Shown in pieces: positions 58,212 to 64,000 of a stretch of 64,000 nt of DNA. How positions within the stretch are numbered: the first letter of the stretch is position 1; each line of letters starts with the position of its first letter. Under the pieces are notes generated by a model. The model did not search any database. It was not told where the DNA came from and saw only the letters and a list, made by a program, of their open reading frames with translations. Origin of the DNA: JACMLC01 sp963720235 (GTDB lineage Bacteria; Acidobacteriota; Blastocatellia; Pyrinomonadales; Pyrinomonadaceae). The stretch lies in contig OY970389.1 in assembly GCA_963720235.1 (NCBI GenBank), positions 248,001-312,000 of the forward strand. Direction: 5' to 3'. The position numbers and the translations under genes are program-made.

Positions 58212-58697
58212 ATGTTTCGCATCAAGGCAGAATACACAGAGCAACTCGAACTCAAAACAGGGATTGAGCGTGCAAGGGAATTTTTTACGGAGTGGCGCAA
58301 CTTTGTCGAGCTGATGCCGGGCATTGAGAGCATACGGACAGAGGCAAGCGGACTTTTGCGCTGGACTGTGCGGACGGATGTGCCGATGTTAGGGCAGATG
58401 CGCGCGGCCTTTGCAGTAGAGATGACGGATGACAGCCCGCATCGCGTCGAATGGTCGCCCGCGCCGATTGAGAAGAAGAATTATTTGCGCTATGCCGCCA
58501 GCTTTGTCGAGCGCGGCGCGTCAAACACCTTAGTGCGTATCACACAGCACGTCGAACTGCGCCGCCAGCATGCCAGAGAACTTCACATGCTCGCAGGCTT
58601 GGTCGGCGAAAGCCGCATCAGCGCGGAGATGCAAAAGCGCGTCGCGGAAATGATTAAAACATTTCTCGAACGCGCAAGGACAAAGCTGGAAGGTTAG
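58212..58697 (+). CDS. SRPBCC/START-like family protein
   Basis: A 161-residue soluble protein with the helix-grip pattern of SRPBCC/START-like proteins: RIKAEYTEQLEL opens, EFFTEWRNFVELMPGIES is the first helix region, then strands (RWTVRTDVPMLGQ, YAASFVERGASNTLVRI) and a long C-terminal helix VAEMIKTFLERA. Such proteins bind lipids or small hydrophobic ligands in a pocket; the ligand is unknown. ATG 58212 has AGAGG ten bases upstream. It follows the M14 peptidase stop by 21 bases on the same strand and may be co-transcribed. It ends just before a palindrome at 58716. Confidence 0.78.
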   Translation: MFRIKAEYTEQLELKTGIERAREFFTEWRNFVELMPGIESIRTEASGLLRWTVRTDVPMLGQMRAAFAVEMTDDSPHRVEWSPAPIEKKNYLRYAASFVERGASNTLVRITQHVELRRQHARELHMLAGLVGESRISAEMQKRVAEMIKTFLERARTKLEG

Positions 58698-58715
58698 TTA
58701 CAGAAGACACAGAAG

Positions 58716-58765
58716 ACACAAAGGAATCTCAAATCTGAAATTTCAGATTTGAGATTCCTTTGTGT
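58716..58765. repeat. Perfect 50 bp palindrome
   Basis: ACACAAAGGAATCTCAAATC and its continuation are mirrored with no loop about 58740/58741; 25-base arms, no mismatch. The centre is TTTCAGATTT-like AT-rich sequence. It separates the convergent SRPBCC and FG-GAP genes, so it may work as a terminator in both directions; the loopless centre would need a 3-4 base cap in RNA. Confidence 0.85.
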
Positions 58766-58776
58766 TGAAAAAATCT

Positions 58777-59739
58777 CTAGTGTGAATCGTAAGCTGCAAT
58801 CGGCACATCCGTCATGAATCCCCAGACCATCGTGAGCAGAGTGCTGTCCGTGCTCTTTAACACATAAAACGTGCCGGCGTTTTCTCGCCACACGGCCACA
58901 TCAGTCTTGCCGTCGCCGTCGTAATCGTTCTGGACCAATGAATCCGTTTCTGTCACACCGAAGTTAACTGCGCTCAGTTGCCCTGTCATGCTTTGCAGAA
59001 TATACCAATCAAGTGACGCGCCGTTTTTGCGTACCACGGCCAAATCTGTTTTGGCGTCGCCGTCATAATCGCCCGTCGCCACAATGTCGCCAGCCAAGCC
59101 CCACTGCGCGCCGTAAAATCCGCTTGTGCTTCCGAGGATATAGAAAGAGATGGGATTGCCTGTGCTGGTGCGTGTGACTGCGATGTCGAATTTGCCGTCG
59201 CCGTCGTAATCGCCGGGCGCAGTAAAGTCTGTTGAAAGACCAAACTGCTGCGAGCGAAAGCTGCCGTCGGAACTGTTCAGGATGTACCAGAACATGTTGC
59301 CGCCGGTGCGCCTGACGACCGCGAAATCTGTCTTGTTGTCGCCGTCGTAATCGCGCGCGACGATTTCATCGCCGATGGCTCCCCAGATTCTTGCGGTGAG
59401 AGTTCCTGTGTTGCTCCCTAAATAATAGAAAGCTGCATTGCTGTAACGCCAAACGGCAAGGTCGCCTTTGTTGTCGCCGTCGTAATCGCCGGGCGCGATG
59501 GTGTCCGTGTGCGTCGAGCCGAAGGCTTGACCGATAAAGCCTGTGCCGTTGCTTTTCAGGATGTACCAGCCGTTGTCGCTCATGCGAAAGACACTAAAAT
59601 CTGCTTTAGCATCGCCGTCATAATCCAGAGCGTTGCGCAGTTTGATTTGCGCAGGCGCAGCCACCGAGAGAGCCAGCAGGGCGACGATTGAAAACGCGAG
59701 TCTCAGAGAAAGTTTGTTTGAGAGAGTAAAGTTTTTCAT
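58777..59739 (-). CDS. Secreted FG-GAP/VCBS-repeat protein, paralogue
   Basis: A 320-residue exported protein. The signal peptide (LRLAFSIVALLALSVAAPAQ, cut near residue 30) is followed by six or more repeats of about 48 residues, each with DYDGDGKFDIAVT-like or DYDGDAKTDLAVV-like calcium loops and a preceding WYI segment. It shares its plan with 2216-3151. The ATG at 59739 has GGAG seven bases upstream; the GTG at 59754 is less likely. Function is unknown; a secreted surface-associated or ligand-binding role is only inferred from the propeller repeats. Confidence 0.86.
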   Translation of the reverse strand: MKNFTLSNKLSLRLAFSIVALLALSVAAPAQIKLRNALDYDGDAKADFSVFRMSDNGWYILKSNGTGFIGQAFGSTHTDTIAPGDYDGDNKGDLAVWRYSNAAFYYLGSNTGTLTARIWGAIGDEIVARDYDGDNKTDFAVVRRTGGNMFWYILNSSDGSFRSQQFGLSTDFTAPGDYDGDGKFDIAVTRTSTGNPISFYILGSTSGFYGAQWGLAGDIVATGDYDGDAKTDLAVVRKNGASLDWYILQSMTGQLSAVNFGVTETDSLVQNDYDGDGKTDVAVWRENAGTFYVLKSTDSTLLTMVWGFMTDVPIAAYDSH

Positions 59740-59757
59740 CAGTTTGCTCCTCACGCC

Positions 59758-60540
59758 TTAGGCTGCACAAGTGGTTGGCGTCGTGCGTATGCCGATGGTC
59801 TTGACCGCCTGCAAATATTTGTTGTTGACCAGCCGTGTGCTGAACAGGAAAGGCAACACGCGCGACAGATTGCCGCCGATGACATTGTCCGTAGCATTCG
59901 TCGTGTTGCGGTTCGGGCGGTGCGAGTAGTTCGGATGGCTTCTGTAGATAAACTCGCTGACCCTGTCCTCGAAGAAGAACTGTGTGGTTGCGATGGCCGT
60001 CGCGTTCAGGCGTATGGTGGCGTGTATGTGTGTCACGCGGCCAGAGTACCAGCCGGGATAGAACGAATCGAAATAGGCCCAGCCGTTGGCGTCTGTTGAT
60101 TGAATGCCGCGCCCGAATCGCTGCGTCGGGACGACAGGATCGTTGCCGTTGCAAAAAGTGCTAATCGGAGCGGAATAGACGCCGTTGTTGTCCGTGTGCC
60201 AGATGTCTATCGAAGCATTTGGAATCGGCTCGCAGGTGTCTGCGTTGACGATGCGGAAGCCGAGCCGCGTCGGCAGTCCGGGCTTGCCTTCCGTGATGTC
60301 GCGGCGGACGAGGCCCGTGTTGAAATAGCATGGGCCTAAAGTAGAAGTGCATGTCAGGACACATGGCTCAGCCGCCACATAATCGAGCGCGCCGTCTGGA
60401 ATGTTTGAGATGGCTTTAGCAATGAAAGGATCGTAACTGCCGCCAGCTTTTAAGGCCATCGCGCCGATGCCGAGCGCGGCTGCGGTCTTGAAACCTCTCG
60501 TCAATAAAGCTCGACGGCTAATCAAATTGTTTTCTTTCAT
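59758..60540 (-). CDS. Tat-exported intradiol ring-cleavage dioxygenase-like protein
   Basis: A 260-residue protein of the protocatechuate 3,4-dioxygenase/catechol 1,2-dioxygenase family. A twin-arginine signal ISRRALLTRGFKTAAALG opens it. The family motif GPCYF and DIWHTDNNGVYS (about 110-122) hold the first Tyr region, and FYPGWYSGRVTHIHATIR (about 158-175) the Tyr-His-His iron ligands. It probably opens catechol-type rings in the periplasm with non-haem Fe(III); the substrate is not evident. ATG 60540 has AAGGAGGAAGA upstream. Stop is followed closely (18 bases) by the FG-GAP gene start, same strand, so an operon is possible. Confidence 0.85.
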   Translation of the reverse strand: MKENNLISRRALLTRGFKTAAALGIGAMALKAGGSYDPFIAKAISNIPDGALDYVAAEPCVLTCTSTLGPCYFNTGLVRRDITEGKPGLPTRLGFRIVNADTCEPIPNASIDIWHTDNNGVYSAPISTFCNGNDPVVPTQRFGRGIQSTDANGWAYFDSFYPGWYSGRVTHIHATIRLNATAIATTQFFFEDRVSEFIYRSHPNYSHRPNRNTTNATDNVIGGNLSRVLPFLFSTRLVNNKYLQAVKTIGIRTTPTTCAA

Positions 60541-60599
60541 TCTTCCTCCTTTAGGGCTTCGCTTGTCGGCGTGCGAGAGAGTCTGAGAAAAACTTTTCT

Positions 60600-60740
60600 G
60601 TTGTGGCTGGAAGCACAGGCAGCCTGTCTGCTTCTTCCGTCGAAGCTAGCCCCAGCTTCTTCGAATGGCTTTCGGCAAAACCTTCCGCGACGGCGCGAGC
60701 CACTACGCTACGACGCGAGAGCCGCCTGTGCTTCCATCTT
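60600..60740. repeat. Inverted repeat with nested hairpin (GGAAGCACAGGC type)
   Basis: TGGAAGCACAGGC (60608-60620) and GCCTGTGCTTCCA (60724-60736) are perfect 13-base arms. Inside, TCGAAGCTAGCCCCAGCTTCTTCGA forms a second imperfect hairpin. It lies in the 246-base stretch between the dioxygenase and Spy-like genes; no gene is seen there. Confidence 0.65.
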
Positions 60741-60786
60741 GAGTTCATCTTAGAGAGAGAGAGAATCAGTTGAGAGCCGCAACAGC

Positions 60787-61305
60787 TTAACGCTGCGGTC
60801 TGCCCTCGCCTCTGCCTCCCTTGCGATGAAAGCCCGGATGCTCCTGTTCGAGTTGTGTGAGACTCGCTTTCTGTTCCGCCGTCAGCTTGTTATAAATCGC
60901 CGAGTCCGTGCGCAGGCGTATCAACTCCAACTCTGTTGAGACTTTCGCTTTTTCCTCCAGCAGCGCACGCGCCTGTTCTTCATTAAATGTCGCGGCCTGC
61001 GATAACGCTTTCAGTTGTTCATGCACAGTCTTCATCTGCTCGAAATACTGTTCGGAAGCTGTGCGCGCCTGCTCGTGCAGCGCACGTATCTCTGTCGCCT
61101 GAGCCTCGCTCAGATTAAGTTGCTCAAGCATGCGCGGATGAAAACCGCCGGGGCCACCATGCCCTGGGCCGCCACGCCCCATTTCTCCGTCCGGTCTTGG
61201 CCCACGCTGGAAATCGCCCTTGCCTTGCTGTCCAAAACCTATCACTAAGGAACCAACCACCGCTGCCAGTAGCAGCGAGCCAAACATATATTTAAGATGT
61301 TTCAT
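60787..61305 (-). CDS. Spy/CpxP-like periplasmic chaperone
   Basis: A 172-residue exported helical protein of the LTXXQ family. The signal peptide runs to about residue 25 (SLLLAAVVGSLVIGF). A Gly/Pro/His-rich segment follows (RGGPGHGGPGGFH), then long amphipathic helices beginning LNLSEAQATEI and ending LTAEQKASL. Spy and CpxP chaperones protect envelope proteins, and the His/Gly-rich part might bind metal. The gene is divergent from a CpxR/CpxA-like two-component system and probably regulated by it. ATG 61305 has GAGGAG upstream. In E. coli, CpxP also feeds back on the kinase; the same here is only an inference. Confidence 0.86.
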   Translation of the reverse strand: MKHLKYMFGSLLLAAVVGSLVIGFGQQGKGDFQRGPRPDGEMGRGGPGHGGPGGFHPRMLEQLNLSEAQATEIRALHEQARTASEQYFEQMKTVHEQLKALSQAATFNEEQARALLEEKAKVSTELELIRLRTDSAIYNKLTAEQKASLTQLEQEHPGFHRKGGRGEGRPQR

Positions 61306-61379
61306 AGCTTATTCTCCTCTTGCTTCTTTCTCAAAAGCAGTCTCAAGCGTCTTGCTTTTTATGGGAGACGCAAGTGGAG

Positions 61380-61448
61380 TTTACCCTCTGAACGTAAAGC
61401 TTTAATGTAGAAGAAGGGGAATTTTGTAAAGGGGATGTAAAGTTTTAC
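61380..61448. promoter_or_regulatory. Cluster of CpxR-box-like GTAAA/TTTAC pentamers
   Basis: GTAAA at 61394-61398, 61426-61430 and 61437-61441, and TTTAC at 61380-61384 and 61444-61448. The pair at 61426/61437 is GTAAA-GGGGAT-GTAAA, close to the E. coli CpxR consensus GTAAA-N5-GTAAA, with an 11-base repeat on one helix face. It lies in the 358-base gap between the divergent Spy-like gene and the OmpR-type regulator, 75-140 bases from the former. Confidence 0.5.
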
Positions 61449-61544
61449 TGGCCGGGATTATTTCGCGCTAAACTTAACATTGAAGAGGGAAGAGAGGCAA
61501 GACACAACACATAAAAGTAATGATTCGGTTTCAAAGAAAAAACA

Positions 61545-61650
61545 GTTTCCCGCAAAGGCGCGGAGGAAGACCGCAAAGAGTTGAATGCTTATTTATCTTG
61601 AAAGCTTTCTTCGCGCTTTCTTTGCGCCTTTGCGCCTTTGCGGAAGATTC
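61545..61650. repeat. Palindromic GCAAAG-type element, copy 9
   Basis: TTTCCCGCAAAGGCG on the left and CTTTGCGCCTTTGCGG on the right, with the core AGAGTTGAATGCTTATTTAT then CTTGAAAGCTTTCTTCG. The interior is nearly identical to copy 1 at 2108. Its right end is only about 15 bases from the response-regulator start, so it forms the leader of that gene. Confidence 0.83.
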
Positions 61651-61663
61651 TTTCGTACATTAA

Positions 61664-62407
61664 ATGATGTCAGCTACTTTTGAAGATCAAACAAGAATCC
61701 GCGTCCTCATGATTGATGACGATGTGAAGCTCTGCCGTCTGGTCAAAGACTATCTGGAGATGATGGGCTTTGTTGTCGAGACCGCGCACACAGGCCCGGA
61801 CGGGCTTGAGAAAGTAACTAGGGGAAATTATCAGGCAGTCATTCTTGATGTCATGCTGCCCGGCATGGACGGCTTTGAAGTGCTCAAGCAGATACGCAAG
61901 ATTTCATCCGTGCCTGTCTTGATGCTCACGGCTTTGGGCGACGAATCAGACCGCATCGTCGGACTTGAGATAGGCGCGGACGATTACCTGCCCAAAACTT
62001 TTTCGACGAGAGAACTGCTGGCACGCCTGCGCGCAGTCACGCGCCGCTCTTTTATCACAGCGAGTCAATCTCGGAATGAGCCGGAAGAGATTGTCGTCAA
62101 CGACATCAACATCAATCCCGCCGCGAGAAAAGTTCATAAAGACAATCAGCTTTTAAATTTGACCGCGCTCGAATTTGACTTGCTGCTATGTCTTGCGCGC
62201 TCTGCGGGCAGTGTGCTTGACCGCGACAAGCTGCTCAACGAGATTGCCGGAAGAGACTACGATGTTTTTGACCGCTCGATTGATGTTCACATCTCTTCTT
62301 TGCGGCGCAAGCTTGGGGACGATCCGAAGAATCCAAAGTATATCAAGACGGTCAGGTCTGTGGGTTACATGCTGGTGGAGGACGAGGCGTCAGACGTTGG
62401 GGAATAG
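61664..62407 (+). CDS. OmpR/PhoB-family response regulator (CpxR-like)
   Basis: A 247-residue regulator. The receiver has the acidic pair IDDD (about 18), phospho-Asp in AVILDVMLPGMDG (about 66), Thr in VLMLTALG and the Lys in DYLPKTFS, where most proteins read KPF, so a Thr replaces the Pro. The C-terminal winged helix (about 145-245) holds LNLTALEFDLL and DVHISSLRRKLGDDP with the recognition helix. It is cytoplasmic and should bind the GTAAA-type sites upstream. It pairs with the kinase that starts four bases later. ATG 61664 or the adjacent ATG 61667 is used. CpxR-like by context with the Spy-type gene. Confidence 0.9.
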   Translation: MMSATFEDQTRIRVLMIDDDVKLCRLVKDYLEMMGFVVETAHTGPDGLEKVTRGNYQAVILDVMLPGMDGFEVLKQIRKISSVPVLMLTALGDESDRIVGLEIGADDYLPKTFSTRELLARLRAVTRRSFITASQSRNEPEEIVVNDININPAARKVHKDNQLLNLTALEFDLLLCLARSAGSVLDRDKLLNEIAGRDYDVFDRSIDVHISSLRRKLGDDPKNPKYIKTVRSVGYMLVEDEASDVGE

Positions 62408-62411
62408 AATT

Positions 62412-63938
62412 ATGCGTGGACTGCGTTTTTCGCTTTTTTCCAAAATCATGTTGTGGGTCTTTTTGAATCTGCTCGTGCTCGGAGCAATCCTGTGGCTCAT
62501 CTTCAATCTCAACTTTCGCTTTGAACCGAACGCGCCCTTCTTCGGCGGAACGACCAATCGCATCGAAGCCGTCACCAGATTGCTTGAGCGCGAGATGGAC
62601 GAAAAATCAAGAGCCGAACGCGATGAAGTCTTGCGTAGATACACGGAAACTTACGGCGTAGAATTTTTTCTCTACGACAACACAGGGCGGCAACTCGGCG
62701 GAAGAGAAACAACCCTCCCCGCGGAAATTCTAGCGGAGGTCGCACGACCGGAGCCTCCGCCTCCTCCCGGAAGACAAGACAATCCAACTCTTTCAAGAGA
62801 GCGTCCCGGCGGTAGAGGCGGCCCGCCACCGCGACCGGGCGATATGTATCTCAAAACAAAAAATCCGACGCTCTACTGGATGGTCGCGCGAACGATGACG
62901 CGCGAAAAGGATAATCCAATTCCTATACGCACGCGGCTTCTGGCCGTCTCGGATTCCTTCACAGGGCATGGACTGTTTTTTGACCCGACTCCCTGGCTCA
63001 TCATGGCGGGCGTCATCTTCATCGTCTCGATAATCTTCTGGCTGCCGTTCGTGCGCAGCCTGACAAAGACCATAGGCCAGATGACAAACGCGACCGAGCA
63101 GATTGCCGAAGAGCATTTTGATGTGCGCGTTGACGAACAACGTACAGATGAGCTTGGGCGATTGGGCAAAGCCATTAATTATTTAGCGACACGCCTGTCC
63201 GGTTTCATCACCGGACAGAAAAGATTCATGGGCGACATCTCACACGAATTAAACTCGCCGCTCGCGCGCATGCAATTCGCGTTGAGCATCCTCGAAGACC
63301 GCGTGGAGCAACAGCATCGCTCTTATGTGGAAGATGTCAGAGAAGAGGTCGAGCTGATGTCAAAGCTCGTGAGCGAACTTCTGGCCTATTCAAAGGCTGG
63401 CATCAAAGGTTTGGAGATAGAGCTTGAGCCTGTGCGCCTGCGCCCGCTCTTCGAGCAAGTCATCGCGCGCGAGACTGCGAAAGAAGACGCTGACATAGAA
63501 CTGCATGTTGACAACAAACTGGAAGCTCTGGCCCAACCGGATTTACTCGCACGCGCCCTCGCCAATGTGATTCGCAATGCCGTGCGCTATGCCGGAACGG
63601 CAGGCACGATACGCGCGGCGGCTGACGAGTCTGGCAACGGCCATGTCAAAATCACTGTCTCGGATAGCGGCGCGGGCGTGCCTGAAAGCGCGCTCGAAAA
63701 ACTTTTCGACCCGTTCTATCGCATAGAGTCCGACCGCTCGCGCCAATCAGGCGGCGCAGGACTCGGCCTTGCCATCGTCAAGTCATGCATAGAGGCTTGC
63801 GATGGAAAAGTCCTCGCACGCAATCGCCAGCCGCACGGATTTGAAGTGACAATCCTCTTGCGGAAGAATGAGGATTCTAAAACGCAGAACAAGAATCAGC
63901 CACAGAGGTACAGAGATAAGAGAGGAAAGTTAATTTAG
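62412..63938 (+). CDS. Membrane sensor histidine kinase (CpxA-like)
   Basis: A 508-residue inner-membrane kinase. A first membrane span (IMLWVFLNLLVLGAILWLIF, about 10-30) and a second (LIMAGVIFIVSIIFWL, about 196-212) enclose a periplasmic domain with a Pro/Gly-rich loop (PPPPPGRQ... GGRGGPPPRPG). Then a HAMP region, the dimerisation helix with HELNSPLARM (phospho-His about 280) and an HATPase with NVIRNAVRY (N box), DSGAGVP and GLGLAIV. ATG 62412 lies four bases after the regulator stop, giving an operon; an in-frame extension from 62175 lies inside the regulator gene and is rejected. The signal may be envelope stress, by analogy with CpxA. Confidence 0.9.
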   Translation: MRGLRFSLFSKIMLWVFLNLLVLGAILWLIFNLNFRFEPNAPFFGGTTNRIEAVTRLLEREMDEKSRAERDEVLRRYTETYGVEFFLYDNTGRQLGGRETTLPAEILAEVARPEPPPPPGRQDNPTLSRERPGGRGGPPPRPGDMYLKTKNPTLYWMVARTMTREKDNPIPIRTRLLAVSDSFTGHGLFFDPTPWLIMAGVIFIVSIIFWLPFVRSLTKTIGQMTNATEQIAEEHFDVRVDEQRTDELGRLGKAINYLATRLSGFITGQKRFMGDISHELNSPLARMQFALSILEDRVEQQHRSYVEDVREEVELMSKLVSELLAYSKAGIKGLEIELEPVRLRPLFEQVIARETAKEDADIELHVDNKLEALAQPDLLARALANVIRNAVRYAGTAGTIRAAADESGNGHVKITVSDSGAGVPESALEKLFDPFYRIESDRSRQSGGAGLGLAIVKSCIEACDGKVLARNRQPHGFEVTILLRKNEDSKTQNKNQPQRYRDKRGKLI

Positions 63939-64000
63939 CAAATCTTTTATCTACTTTTCTTGCTCTATGCATCAAATGGCGCGGCGGGTTGAAATATTCT
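63939..64000. other. Last 62 bases, no gene
   Basis: AT-rich sequence after the kinase stop. Together with the end of the kinase gene it shows the start of an inverted-repeat-like pattern (CCACAGAGGTACAGAGATAA), like the left arm of the element at 9885, probably the beginning of another copy cut by the window edge. Confidence 0.3.

Noticed and set aside
62175..62411. N-terminal extension of the sensor kinase
   Set aside because: It lies inside the upstream response-regulator gene; the ATG at 62412 directly after the regulator stop is the natural start.
1..64000. tRNA or rRNA genes
   Set aside because: No cloverleaf or conserved rRNA segments were found on either strand by eye.

Overview
The window looks like chromosomal DNA of an Acidobacteriota bacterium, most likely near the Blastocatellia. 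This is inferred from two von Willebrand factor A proteins of the acidobacterial type, the many secreted TPR, FG-GAP and peptidase proteins, a Ser/Thr kinase fused to a TolB-like region, and many palindromic intergenic repeats. No rRNA, tRNA or CRISPR array was seen. Genes are short-spaced, use both strands, and often have TTG or GTG starts.

Layout: 1-8.5 kb holds a cut-off Ser/Thr kinase, a glutaredoxin, a small 2Fe-2S protein, an FG-GAP protein, two rhodaneses, a methyltransferase, a thioredoxin-reductase-like flavoprotein, a secreted thioredoxin and an SMP-30-like lactonase. 8.7-14.2 kb holds a thiolase-fold ketosynthase, DUF309 and DUF4149 proteins, an S41 peptidase and a GrdB-like protein. 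14.2-16.3 kb is an AT-richer type II restriction-modification island (nuclease, XRE controller, D12-class adenine methyltransferase). 16.3-24.3 kb holds a very large hybrid sensor kinase and two VWA proteins. 24.4-30.6 kb is housekeeping: RluD-type pseudouridine synthase, Lgt, cyclophilin, HAD phosphatase, threonine synthase and a TPR lipoprotein. 30.7-36.6 kb holds an alkaline-phosphatase-superfamily protein, an ABC ATPase, a polysaccharide deacetylase, an AAC(3)-fold N-acyltransferase and an ACP/ketosynthase III pair, possibly an envelope-glycan modification locus. 36.7-41 kb holds a Tat-exported amidase, a TPR protein and an M29-type lipoprotein peptidase.

41.1-45.9 kb is a polyamine locus (agmatinase, deoxyhypusine-synthase-like enzyme, arginine decarboxylase) interrupted by a convergent hicB/hicA pair. 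Glutamine synthetase follows behind a near-consensus promoter, and its regulator GlnE lies 3.7 kb further on; between them are two GNAT enzymes, a DUF433/DUF5615 toxin-antitoxin pair and a methyltransferase. 55-60.8 kb holds an M14 peptidase, an SRPBCC protein, a second FG-GAP protein and a Tat-exported intradiol dioxygenase. The window ends with a Spy/CpxP-like chaperone divergent from an OmpR/CpxA-type two-component system, with a cluster of CpxR-box-like pentamers between them.

The most unusual non-coding content is: (i) nine copies of a roughly 100 bp hairpin element built from GCAAAG-type units, several sharing a conserved asymmetric core; (ii) two unrelated-looking degenerate tandem arrays with the same 21 bp period, one after glnA and one after glnE; (iii) several other long, near-perfect inverted repeats between genes.
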